Source: Pararhizobium gei (GTDB taxonomy: Bacteria; Pseudomonadota; Alphaproteobacteria; Rhizobiales; Rhizobiaceae). From it: a stretch of DNA of 64,000 nucleotides. The stretch lies in NCBI RefSeq assembly GCF_029223885.1, contig NZ_CP119409.1, positions 2,382,001 to 2,446,000 on the forward strand, read 5' to 3'. The notes under the pieces are model-generated. The model was given only the letters and a program-made list of their open reading frames with translations. It was not told the DNA's origin and did no database searches. Every line of letters begins with the position of its first letter. The first letter of the stretch is position 1. Made by a program: the position numbers and the translations under genes. Of the stretch, positions 27,400-35,739 are shown one piece after another.

Positions 27400-28342
27400 C
27401 GGTTCCCTCCAATAGCTCTTCCATATAATCGGACAGCATCTCCGCGCTCGTGAAATACCCATCCAGCACGTATCGCTCGAAAACCATCCCGGATGGACTG
27501 CCGAGTTCGATGGGGGCCAGACCAAACACCCCCTCCTCACGTCTATAGAAAACCAACCCGTCGCAAACATCGAACTGAATTTCGGGAATTAGTTTGAGTA
27601 ATTCCGCGACCCGCGGCTGAAAACCCTGCCTGTTATGCGGGATCATTCCTGGGATAGATCGGGATACGTAGAAAAGTATGACATCGAGACTTTGAGGAAC
27701 ATCAGCACAATTTAACTGAAATGCATTCTGAAACTGCTGGTACACAAGATTGACGTCATTGAAATCGAATTCGAGAAATACCCGGCCTAAACCCGCGTAG
27801 GTCGCGAACAACGCTTTCTGTTTGCTGATCGGAAACAGCGATATGATCGAGCTTATGAAGTTTTCCACACGGTCATTGATAACCGTTGGCTTCCCGCTGT
27901 TAGGGTAGTAGCGGACATTGACTGAAGTAGGACCTGTGGAAGACAGCGTCTCAAAGCTGTTATCGTGCGAAAGCACCAGGTTATAGAATGCCTTCCGGTT
28001 GGATCGCTGATCGAAAAGCTCCTGCTTGCAGAAGCACCACCTAATACTCCCTTCCTTCTTACCCCATATCTCCTTACCGCCCGTTTTCATTTCGTAGTGA
28101 TGATGTTCATTGAGAATTGTGATGAGGGCGTCGTCGATGTACCAACCGCTCGCCTGCCAGGTAGCGAAAACATCTTGAGCGGCCAATTTCTTAGCTAGGA
28201 CTCGCTGAAACAATTTTATCAGCTCGAACGCGATGACACGGACTTCGTAAACCGTACCATTCCTGCCGCGTATACCACCATCGGCTTTGCTCTGGAGGTA
28301 GTCCCTAGTGCCCTCGATAGGGTCGTCCAGTGGTGTTGTCAT
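27389..28342 (-). CDS. DUF4297/PD-(D/E)XK-like protein, first gene of a pair
   Basis: A 317-residue protein. The N-terminal 110 residues resemble the nuclease heads of conflict effectors: NGTVYEVRVIAFELIKLFQ, an acidic DDALITILNE, and HHHYEMKTGGKEIW, where E-M-K-T-G would be the (Q/E)-x-K catalytic strand. The C-terminal 200 residues have no recognised motif. It is coupled to the downstream 232-residue protein by an 11-base overlap. Likely a two-gene defence module, one protein carrying the nuclease; no named system fits. Confidence 0.55.
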   Translation of the reverse strand: MTTPLDDPIEGTRDYLQSKADGGIRGRNGTVYEVRVIAFELIKLFQRVLAKKLAAQDVFATWQASGWYIDDALITILNEHHHYEMKTGGKEIWGKKEGSIRWCFCKQELFDQRSNRKAFYNLVLSHDNSFETLSSTGPTSVNVRYYPNSGKPTVINDRVENFISSIISLFPISKQKALFATYAGLGRVFLEFDFNDVNLVYQQFQNAFQLNCADVPQSLDVILFYVSRSIPGMIPHNRQGFQPRVAELLKLIPEIQFDVCDGLVFYRREEGVFGLAPIELGSPSGMVFERYVLDGYFTSAEMLSDYMEELLEGTDDD

Positions 28343-28578
28343 AAATTTACTCGGATTTTGCTCATTGAGACGACACGGGGCCGCCGTCCTATCCTGATGA
28401 TAAGGTTAAGCATTGTTAAGCAGCTGAGGATTGCTAAAGTCCTACTCCGCAACCTTGACTGCAGCTTTCGTCAACGGTTGACGTCAGAGCAGGCGTCGAT
28501 CATTTGGTATTCGTTGGACTGCGTACGACAACGACGTTGGATTTCAGCTCAGCAAAGACATCAACGATCATTTCAGGT

Positions 28579-30288
28579 TCAAATCCTTTCGAGCCTGAGC
28601 AAGATCAATTTTGGCGTTGTAGCCGTGTTTCTGCAACAGATGAAGCAGATGGAGCCAGAGAACAGGCTGAGTGGCTTTCCGCTCGCAAACTGGTGTGCGT
28701 CGGGGCCATAATCTGCTGTAGAAATCAGAATACCCCGAGACGCGCCTTCGTGCTGGACCGTCCCGTAGAGATCGCGGACAGCTGATACGCCGACGGTGCG
28801 CGTGTATCGCTTCGCCTGGATCACGATCTTCCCGCCTGTGATCGGATCAGGATCGAAGGCGACCGCATCTACACCGCCGTCACTGCTCGCCTGCGTGATC
28901 TTGACGTCGCCACCGCGCGAGGCGAATTCCTTCTCGAAGAGCTCACGAATCAGATGTTCGAAATCTCCCCAGTCCATGGCCGCGAGGTTCGTCGCCGCGT
29001 CGAGCGAGGCCACGACCTCCCTGGCGTCGATGAACCTCTTGTCCTCCTTGTTCATCTCCATGAGAGGTGCGATCGGAGCGAGCGCGGCCAGCGAGGAGGC
29101 GGAAACGCCTTTGAGGCTTTTGAAACAGGCTTTAGGATCGACGCGGCCCAGATCGATCGCTTCGAAATCGGCCTTTGTGACAATCGCGGACATGATGCAA
29201 CTGCGCACGTCTCGGCCAGTCGATTTATTCACTGCCGTCGAGAAACCGTTGAAGAGTATGGCATCGTAGTTCCCGCACTCGTCAGCTTCGAACAATTCAT
29301 GGAACGTCCGCAAACAAACCTGATAGCAGGCGCTGTCATAGTTCGCCTTTTGCTCTTTATCGCTGATGTGCGTTTCCTTGACTTCGCCAGTCGATGGCAT
29401 GAACCGCAAGGCCTTGAGTGTCGGCATGATTTCCGGCGATGGGAGATCGTACTCAATCAGTAGAACCTTGGCGGGCGCTGGCTGATAATCCAGTTCGTAC
29501 GACTTCTCGAACAATCCGTCATAATCCGACGCGTCGAGAACCAGACTAGCATGTTCGATGACCGATTTAGGGTCCCCGGCACGGACGCCGTCCGAGAGTT
29601 CGTCGACCTTTGCGTTCTCAGTTGCCTGGCGATGGAGATAGGTCGCCTTCTCATCATGATATGCTTTTTCGAACTCGAGCTTACGCGCCTCCCACAGCCC
29701 GACGGCCGTTACAAAGGCTGCCGCGTTACGCGCGTCTTCCTCGTCCCATCGCTTGACGTCGGCCTGGAATAGCTCTTCCGCCTTCGCGCGTTTTACCTTT
29801 GCTTTTCTAAATACCTTGTCGAGTAAGCCGATCGGAGGGTCAAACTTGATCGGTTTCGCTTCGGTCGCCCTTTTAGGACTCTTCTCCGGGAACGGAGATG
29901 GCTTCCTGAAAGGCGTTCTGTTCTTGAGCTTTTCCCAATCCACACGGTCGTCATGCCGGAGGGTTTTCGACAGAATGGACCTTATACCGTCCAGCTTACC
30001 CGATGCCTCGATCGTCAGGGCGTCGCACGCCTCCTTGCTGGCGGCAAGCTTCGACTTCCTGATGTGGTCATCGGCCATGCGGTCCCAACGCGCGACGAGT
30101 TCGCCAACTTTGATCTCGAGCAGGTAAAGCTCCGGCGCACTGACCTGCTTGTGAAGCTCCAGGTCCTTTTGCCACATGTCGATAGAGTACCGTAGGATAC
30201 GGCTGTAATTCGCGCTCCACTTAGCCTCGATCTCTCCGGCTTTGATCGCGCTCAGGTGCCGTGAGCTATACTTAATCTTAGTCGTCAT
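28579..30288 (-). CDS. Mrr-type restriction endonuclease with a frameshifted C-terminus
   Basis: A 569-residue protein. Its last third is a normal Mrr catalytic domain: DWGDFEHLIRELFEKEF, SSDGGVDAVAFD with the catalytic aspartate, and IVIQAKRY (Q-x-K near residue 488). Residues 1-400 are charged and partly coiled-coil, with no named domain. After GKPLSLFSG the frame turns into an unlikely Cys-rich tail, while the neighbouring frame reads HLLHLLQKHGYNAKIDL, the usual Mrr ending, up to a stop at 28568. A one-base loss near 28650-28660 therefore replaced about 25 residues; the active site is spared. Start ATG 30288 has GGGACGG upstream. It follows the ClpP-like gene by 60 bases. Confidence 0.85.
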   Translation of the reverse strand: MTTKIKYSSRHLSAIKAGEIEAKWSANYSRILRYSIDMWQKDLELHKQVSAPELYLLEIKVGELVARWDRMADDHIRKSKLAASKEACDALTIEASGKLDGIRSILSKTLRHDDRVDWEKLKNRTPFRKPSPFPEKSPKRATEAKPIKFDPPIGLLDKVFRKAKVKRAKAEELFQADVKRWDEEDARNAAAFVTAVGLWEARKLEFEKAYHDEKATYLHRQATENAKVDELSDGVRAGDPKSVIEHASLVLDASDYDGLFEKSYELDYQPAPAKVLLIEYDLPSPEIMPTLKALRFMPSTGEVKETHISDKEQKANYDSACYQVCLRTFHELFEADECGNYDAILFNGFSTAVNKSTGRDVRSCIMSAIVTKADFEAIDLGRVDPKACFKSLKGVSASSLAALAPIAPLMEMNKEDKRFIDAREVVASLDAATNLAAMDWGDFEHLIRELFEKEFASRGGDVKITQASSDGGVDAVAFDPDPITGGKIVIQAKRYTRTVGVSAVRDLYGTVQHEGASRGILISTADYGPDAHQFASGKPLSLFSGSICFICCRNTATTPKLILLRLERI

Positions 30289-30348
30289 TACCGTCCCTGC
30301 CCAATGCAACAGGCGGCTCGTGCCACAGCACAGAGCGCCCCGCAGTCC

Positions 30349-32109
30349 CTATTGAAGATTTTCACCGATCGACCGATAGCATGCGTCCGTTGACCCGACG
30401 GATATCTTGCTGACGACGTTCCATGCACCGCGATCAAAATCGAAGAACTCGATGAAACAGCGGCTCGCATCGTAATCAAGCCATTGAGCGGCCATAAGCC
30501 GACTGTCCAGACGGAACTCAAGGGCAAGGTACATATTGTCTTCGCCTCCCCGTGGAAAACGTATGGGCCTTCCGGTCCTGTTGTCACCCACCACGACGCC
30601 AGAGCAACCCGTCCCGCAGCCGAACTGAATTACCGTGAAATACCCCGCGAAATTGGGGCCTTTCTGCATGCCGTCACGAATACGGGTTCTGAAGGAGTTG
30701 AAATCACGGTCTCTGGCCTTGAAATTGGGCAAGACCGTTTTTCCCGACATCCTGGCGCGGCTCGGATATTCCGTTGGCCGTGGTCTCTTCGAGCCAGCCG
30801 CGACCGCTGCGGCGACGGTAGCGGATCGAGATTGAGCCTCATCGCACACGTGCCAGTCCATCTGATAGCCGTATTCGCCCTCCCGTCCGTAGCACCATCC
30901 CACGGACTTGAGTTTACCGTAGATCGACTCGCGCCGATCACAGGCAGCCATCGTCTCCGGAGAGTTGCCGCTACTACCGCGACAGGTCGTGTTTTCCCGA
31001 TGCCATTGGGAGAGAAGGCGCAGGGGACGGGTAGCACCCTGATCCGTTTCCAGGACTTTCCCTGTCTCGGAGGTGATTGTCGCCGTCGTCGGGTCCCAGG
31101 TCATCGTGAATTGGGCGGCCCCCGACGATGTTCGATCCTCGAAGTCACGTTTGGCATACCACTCGACAACACCAGTGATCTGACAGGTCGTTGCGCATGA
31201 GGCCCGTTCCGAGCCATGCTTTAAACTGTAAGCGCGGGTCGGCCATCTCCGGGCGAACTTCCGCTTGTCCTCGACAACGTCAGCCTTGGGAATTGGTTTT
31301 CCGTAAAACTCGACCACGCTACCGTAAGCCCTTTCCATGAACTGGAGCGCGGTAGCATTTCCGCTCGACCAGGCGTCATGATAGGCGACGGCGAACGCGA
31401 GCGCCTTCTGTTCGGTCGTCATCGGTGCCGTGTCTGGCACTACGGTCTTTTTCTCCGGCGGGCTATACGCCTCTGGTAGTTTAGAGGGCGAAGGCATTGC
31501 TGTCGCCAATCGACCCGATAGGTCTTCAGTACTGCCCGAAGTCACCCGAAAACCCCGCATCTCGCTTGCTGTCAGATACCGCATGTCGTCGCTGGGCACC
31601 GACAGGCTCAATTGCAGAAGTTTCGGGTCTACCCCCATCTCGATGAGGTACGTCATGATATCGGCGGTCATGGATTGGACCGCGGTGACGGCGTCGTGGC
31701 TGTTGAGATTGGCATCCGATGAGAACGAAGACTGGTGGACGCCGATTGCACCTGGTTCCGCTTGTCGCGTGGTCCCGCCGACGAACGTAAGGGTGCAAGC
31801 GGAAGCACATTCCGCGGCCCGGAGCTGAAACGTCGAAAGACCGAGCGACCTTATCAATCGGCCGAAAGCCATGGCCGAAACGATGTTTCCACCGGGGCTG
31901 TCGAAGGTTACGACCTTTGCGCCGCTTGCCGCGACTTCCCGTGCGAGGACCTGAGGGTCATCGGACGAAGTAAACCTGCCCTTGAGCAACAGAATCGGCG
32001 GACCGCTGTCCAACGGAATACGTTGGACGACCACTTCGGCGATTGCCGAGCCTCCTAATGGAATGGAAAGAAACGCTCCAAACGCGAGCGTACGTATACT
32101 TGAATTCAT
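30349..32109 (-). CDS. Secreted ClpP/crotonase-fold protein, putative serine protease
   Basis: A 586-residue protein with a Sec signal peptide (MNSSIRTLAFGAFLSIPLGGSAIA). Residues 30-200 look like the ClpP-type fold found in periplasmic or membrane-bound proteases: TFDSPGGNIVSAMAFGRLI, then ECASACTLTFVGG with the serine, then GAIGVHQSSF with the histidine. The C-terminal half, to residue 586, has several cysteines (ASCATTC, FGCGTGCSG) that could form disulphides in the periplasm; no domain recognised. It lies upstream of the Mrr gene in the same direction, a secreted protein paired with a cytoplasmic nuclease, which is odd for one system. Confidence 0.7.
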   Translation of the reverse strand: MNSSIRTLAFGAFLSIPLGGSAIAEVVVQRIPLDSGPPILLLKGRFTSSDDPQVLAREVAASGAKVVTFDSPGGNIVSAMAFGRLIRSLGLSTFQLRAAECASACTLTFVGGTTRQAEPGAIGVHQSSFSSDANLNSHDAVTAVQSMTADIMTYLIEMGVDPKLLQLSLSVPSDDMRYLTASEMRGFRVTSGSTEDLSGRLATAMPSPSKLPEAYSPPEKKTVVPDTAPMTTEQKALAFAVAYHDAWSSGNATALQFMERAYGSVVEFYGKPIPKADVVEDKRKFARRWPTRAYSLKHGSERASCATTCQITGVVEWYAKRDFEDRTSSGAAQFTMTWDPTTATITSETGKVLETDQGATRPLRLLSQWHRENTTCRGSSGNSPETMAACDRRESIYGKLKSVGWCYGREGEYGYQMDWHVCDEAQSRSATVAAAVAAGSKRPRPTEYPSRARMSGKTVLPNFKARDRDFNSFRTRIRDGMQKGPNFAGYFTVIQFGCGTGCSGVVVGDNRTGRPIRFPRGGEDNMYLALEFRLDSRLMAAQWLDYDASRCFIEFFDFDRGAWNVVSKISVGSTDACYRSIGENLQ

Positions 32110-32354
32110 GGCCCGACTACCCCTGCAGGCGCATGCTACCTATTTGAGTACAGAGCGCAATACTCCGCCGCTCATTGCTGGAACGGACATTATTGCGGCA
32201 CCTTTGGCCGCCCCAACGGTACGGGACTTCATGTTTGTAAGCGGATGCTCTATTCGTCCCGATAAAGAGCCGCAGCTTCCCGGAAGCTGGCCAGGATCGC
32301 CCATTTGACCTTGTCCATGTGTTTCTTGATCTCCGGAATGTATGTTTCTGACTC

Positions 32355-32732
32355 CTAGCCGCCCTCGGCCACCCGCTTGCGTTCGAAACGAAGAGGGGGC
32401 TTGAGCTCTTCCGTAATACGGCGGCGATATCGGCCGCGGAACAGAAGCCCCTGCACCCCTTTCGGTGTCAGAGCATTAAAGCGCATCTTGCCCAGTTCCT
32501 CGAAGTTCAGCGAGATAACAACCGGGGGCGCGATTTCCATGTGCGAGAAATCATGATCGTTCCACTCGATACGATCGACACCACAGCCGAAGTTAAATTC
32601 GACAATTGGGTCGCCGTCGTCTCCAAGCAGCTCTTGCGAGAACTTGATCACGATGTTGTCGATCGCTTCGATCTCGCGAAAATAAGCAGCTGAGAGGAAG
32701 TCGACGTCATCTTGGAGAAGTGCACTTTGCAT
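32355..32732 (-). CDS. Small hypothetical protein, divergent from the QueC operon
   Basis: A 125-residue cytoplasmic protein beginning MQSALLQDDVDFLSAAYF, ending in a basic patch (GRYRRRITEELKPPLRFERKR). No family recognised. The start was set at ATG 32732, with GGCGGG upstream, rather than at the far end of the open frame (32981), which overlaps the divergent gene. The shared 185-base upstream region may hold promoters for both directions, so it may belong with the QueC cluster. Confidence 0.55.
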   Translation of the reverse strand: MQSALLQDDVDFLSAAYFREIEAIDNIVIKFSQELLGDDGDPIVEFNFGCGVDRIEWNDHDFSHMEIAPPVVISLNFEELGKMRFNALTPKGVQGLLFRGRYRRRITEELKPPLRFERKRVAEGG

Positions 32733-32917
32733 GGAATACCCGCCGTATAGGCTTATAGTATTCGTGCAGGTCTGTTCGAGAGAAGCTAACCGGATGTTAT
32801 CGCTTGCAGTTTCCGCGAGCCATGATTGATTGGGTAAACGGAACAATATAGCCAATGACGATTGACTGGGACAACGGCCGCAATATTGTGGCTTGCACGC
32901 GTAACGGGAGCGATCAG

Positions 32918-33292
32918 ATGTCTGGCCCAGGCGGACCCAGTAACACCGAGAACGACAAAAACGAATGGCGGCCTGCCTCATCAGTCAGCAAGACGGGAGG
33001 CTCGGGACAAGGCGACGGCGGTGGAGCCTCGAACCCATGCATGTTCACGGAGGTCACAATCCTCGCGTCGCCAAACAGCGCGGTCACGAGTTCGCTAGTG
33101 GAAGGCAGCACCTTGGCGATATCGATATCAGGACCTCGCGTGGTCGCTATGAACGGCACAGACATCGCAGGTTCCATTACTTCCGCCCGCCTTGCAGACA
33201 TCATCGAATGCATCAATCGCGGGCAGCAGTATATGGCCCGGGTAATCCAGATGAACGGCGGCGCGATAACGGTCGAAGTCTATCCGATATGA
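32918..33292 (+). CDS. Small Gly/Ser-rich-headed protein, first gene of the QueC operon
   Basis: A 124-residue protein. The first 40 residues are disordered and Gly/Ser/Pro-rich, beginning MSGPGGPSN and including GGSGQGDGGGASN. The rest is a compact domain (TILASPNSAV, LVEGSTLAISI, AGSITSARLADIIECINRG, YMARVIQMNGGAITVEV) of a small beta-type fold that I cannot name. Start ATG 32918 has GGGAG eight bases upstream; an ATG at 32855 has none. Its stop overlaps the next start (ATGA). The flexible N-terminus makes it the most plausible protein partner or substrate of the enzymes encoded after it; this is inference. Confidence 0.65.
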   Translation: MSGPGGPSNTENDKNEWRPASSVSKTGGSGQGDGGGASNPCMFTEVTILASPNSAVTSSLVEGSTLAISISGPRVVAMNGTDIAGSITSARLADIIECINRGQQYMARVIQMNGGAITVEVYPI

Positions 33293-34467
33293 CCGATATC
33301 GATGTTGTAGGTGGCATCTATCGGGAGCGGTGCGCGTTTCCGTATTGGGACCAGCTTTACGGGTCGGCGGGGAGAGCTGCCGTCGCCTTGTCGGGACATG
33401 TAGACGTCATTCGCTTGCACGGCGCTCTGTCGGAAAGCGAGGTCCGAACAGCTCAGGCAGTGTTCGCCGATATCGACCTCACGCTCTCCGCTCGGGAAAG
33501 GCCCATAGCCTTCGAATACCTGCACAGCCTTTCAGTACCGAAAATCTCTCCAGAGCCCATCCCGAGAGTGTCGATGCCTGCGGTTTCCGGAGATGTCATC
33601 GTGAAATTCGGAATGCTGGAAGCCGACCCCAGGGTCTCGGGGGTTCACGTGGTCTACGATCCGCAGTCCGCGTTCGATCCGATAGCCTTCTCGAGTTCGG
33701 GGTCGACAGCAACCCATTTGGCCATCATCGCAAACCGCAGCGAAATTCTCAGCCTTGCACGCGCGCAGTCCGTCGACGAGGCGGTCAGGACGATGTTCTC
33801 CTCCGAGAAGGCCGAAGTGGTCGTAGTAAAGGACGGCATCAACGGCGCGACTGTCTACGAAAGGGAACGGTCTTCCCATGTCCCGGCCTACTTGACACAG
33901 AACGTGTTCAGTATCGGCTCGGGCGACGTTTTCGTCGCCGCATTCGCACTTTCCTGGGCGATCCACGGCATGACTCCTGCCAGTTCGGCGGAGTTCGCCA
34001 GTCGATCGACGGCTGATTACGTGGAGAGCCGCCTGCCCGCTTTCAAATCGATGGCGTCTGAACCGACGCCGCGGTCGCCCGTGGCGAAATCGGGCGGGAA
34101 CATCTACCTCGCAGGACCTTTTCGGGAGCTGGGGCAGCGTATGATGATCGACGACGCGCGCGAGCAGTTAAAAGGATTGGGGATGAGCGTGTTCAGCCCA
34201 ATCCACGACATCGGCCCCGGCACTGCGGACGTCGTGGTAAAACAAGACCTCGCCGCCATCCAGCAATGTGATGCGGTCTTCGCTATCCTCAACGGCAGCA
34301 GCCCGGGAACCGTGTTCGAAGTCGGTTATGCCCGGGCTCTTGGGAAACCCGTTTTCTGCGTCGCGCAGAACATGCGGGATGTCGACCTCAAGTTACCCCG
34401 CGGGTCGGACGCGTACCTGCACGAAGACTACGTCAGCGCCCTTTTTCAGATTGCATGGCGAACATGA
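33289..34467 (+). CDS. PfkB-family kinase fused to nucleoside 2-deoxyribosyltransferase
   Basis: A 392-residue two-domain enzyme. Residues 1-255 are PfkB/ribokinase-like: VVGGIYRERCAFP, later VVKDGINGATVY and the catalytic anion-hole motif SIGSGDVFVAAF. Residues 265-392 are a nucleoside 2-deoxyribosyltransferase domain: NIYLAGPF, DLAAIQQCDAVFAI with the substrate aspartate, and GTVFEVGYARALGKPV with the nucleophilic glutamate. Both active sites look complete. One half would phosphorylate a sugar or nucleoside and the other cleave or swap an N-glycosidic bond, so a modified nucleoside is a natural substrate or product. Start ATG 33289 overlaps the previous stop, and the end overlaps queC. Confidence 0.8.
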   Translation: MTDIDVVGGIYRERCAFPYWDQLYGSAGRAAVALSGHVDVIRLHGALSESEVRTAQAVFADIDLTLSARERPIAFEYLHSLSVPKISPEPIPRVSMPAVSGDVIVKFGMLEADPRVSGVHVVYDPQSAFDPIAFSSSGSTATHLAIIANRSEILSLARAQSVDEAVRTMFSSEKAEVVVVKDGINGATVYERERSSHVPAYLTQNVFSIGSGDVFVAAFALSWAIHGMTPASSAEFASRSTADYVESRLPAFKSMASEPTPRSPVAKSGGNIYLAGPFRELGQRMMIDDAREQLKGLGMSVFSPIHDIGPGTADVVVKQDLAAIQQCDAVFAILNGSSPGTVFEVGYARALGKPVFCVAQNMRDVDLKLPRGSDAYLHEDYVSALFQIAWRT

Positions 34468-35060
34468 AGCGCGCGCTTTTGCTGTCCGGAGGCATGGACT
34501 CGACGTCGATCGCATATTGGCGCAAGCCAGACCTCGCCATTACAATTGACTACGGTCACAAGGCGGGTGAAGGCGAGATAAGGGCGGCGACTGCCATAAG
34601 CAAGACGCTCGACATCGAACATCGGATCATTCGATGCGACCTTTCGGCGCTCGGCAGCGGCGATCTCGCGGGTAAAGACGCCGATCCCCACGCACCCGCG
34701 AGCGAGTGGTGGCCCTATCGGAACCAGATGCTGGTCACGATCGCCGCGATGGAATGCATCAAGCACGGGATCGGCGTACTCGAGATCGGCGCGCTCCGAA
34801 CGGACGGCTTCCATGCCGACGGCCGACAGGAGTTCGTGGACGCCCTAAGCGCGCTGCTTGCGATGCAGGAAGGCGGCCTCGAGCTTGAAGCCCCGGCGGC
34901 GGCCTACTCGGCAGAGGAACTCGTGAGGGTCTCGGGCATCCCGATGGACATCCTGGCCTGGGCGCACTCCTGCCACAAAAGCGACTACGCGTGCGGGCAC
35001 TGCAGAGGATGCCAGAAACACTACCTCACCATGAAGGCGATCGGGATTGAGCCATACTGA
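34464..35060 (+). CDS. QueC-like ATP-dependent 7-deazaguanine enzyme
   Basis: A 198-residue protein of the QueC/PP-loop family. The pyrophosphatase loop is SGGMDSTS (about 8-15), the mid-region has EWWPYRNQML in place of the usual substrate loop with PxRN, and the four zinc cysteines C170, C177, C180 and C183 are intact (SCHKSDYACGHCRGC). Housekeeping QueC converts carboxydeazaguanine to preQ0 via an amide. QueC relatives in immune loci, such as type IV CBASS, have been reported to join a deazaguanine base to protein. No queD or queE lies here, so the substrate would come from the host. Start ATG 34464 gives an ATGA overlap; ATG 34455 is possible. Confidence 0.88.
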   Translation: MKRALLLSGGMDSTSIAYWRKPDLAITIDYGHKAGEGEIRAATAISKTLDIEHRIIRCDLSALGSGDLAGKDADPHAPASEWWPYRNQMLVTIAAMECIKHGIGVLEIGALRTDGFHADGRQEFVDALSALLAMQEGGLELEAPAAAYSAEELVRVSGIPMDILAWAHSCHKSDYACGHCRGCQKHYLTMKAIGIEPY

Positions 35061-35739
35061 TCCGTATCCCACCGGGTCCGCGCCGCCGTTGTCCGGAATG
35101 CCATGGCTCGCGCCGACGCGGATCGACATCCCATACCTCGGGCTTCCAGACCGTGATTTCATACAACTCCTTGGATCGAGGCGCTCCTCGCGTCACCTGA
35201 CCATGGCTCCGATGACCGAGGTAGCTTCCGTTGTCCGCGAGGCGCTCAAAGCGGATTTCATCGGGGCCGGACAGCGCGCCGGACGGAAGAAGAAGCGGGT
35301 CGTCTCGGCAGGCGCGCTACACCCGATCAAATGCGTCATCGTTGGAAAGGACAACCGCGCATTCGTCTACGATGACGAGACGGATGCCGTCTTCGGTGTC
35401 GAAGCCCGTGATCCATCGGCGATCGAAGCCCTCTCGCGGAAGAGCGCTTCCGTTTTACCGTCAGCAGCCACACACTTTCTGGCGCTGTTGGCGGACACCG
35501 AATCCGTGTCGACGGTCTATTCGAACCACGAATCCCTGTTGTGGCGCGATGCGGGAGCCGTCCTCCAGACGCTGGCACTTGTCAGCGAGGCATTCGGTCT
35601 TGGTTTCTGTCCTCTAGGCATCCTCGGCCAGGAAGCGGCCGACGGGCTGCTACCGAGCGGCCATCGATTTCTGGGTGTCGGTGTGGCCGCGATAGGGCGG
35701 CGAGTGCGTGGGGTGGCGTCTTCAGAGGGCCAGCCGTAG
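35047..35739 (+). CDS. Nitroreductase/SagB-like FMN oxidoreductase
   Basis: A 230-residue protein of the nitroreductase superfamily. Visible elements: RRSSRHLT near the start (FMN phosphate binding), SAGALHPIKC, and WRDAGAVLQTLALVSEAFGLGFCPLGI, the helix and loop typical of SagB-type dehydrogenases. Such enzymes oxidise or reduce rings and azoline-type groups with FMN. In this operon it could alter the base or conjugate made by the QueC-like enzyme; this is inference. The start is uncertain: TTG 35047 overlaps queC by 14 bases, while ATG 35098 would shorten it by 17 residues. Its 3' end overlaps the convergent OGG-type gene by 18 bases. Confidence 0.75.
   Translation: MSHTDPYPTGSAPPLSGMPWLAPTRIDIPYLGLPDRDFIQLLGSRRSSRHLTMAPMTEVASVVREALKADFIGAGQRAGRKKKRVVSAGALHPIKCVIVGKDNRAFVYDDETDAVFGVEARDPSAIEALSRKSASVLPSAATHFLALLADTESVSTVYSNHESLLWRDAGAVLQTLALVSEAFGLGFCPLGILGQEAADGLLPSGHRFLGVGVAAIGRRVRGVASSEGQP

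Noticed and set aside
34464..35060. QatABCD or Dpd system
   Set aside because: Qat needs a QatA ATPase and TatD-like nuclease, Dpd needs DpdA-type transferase and queD/queE; none is found near this QueC.
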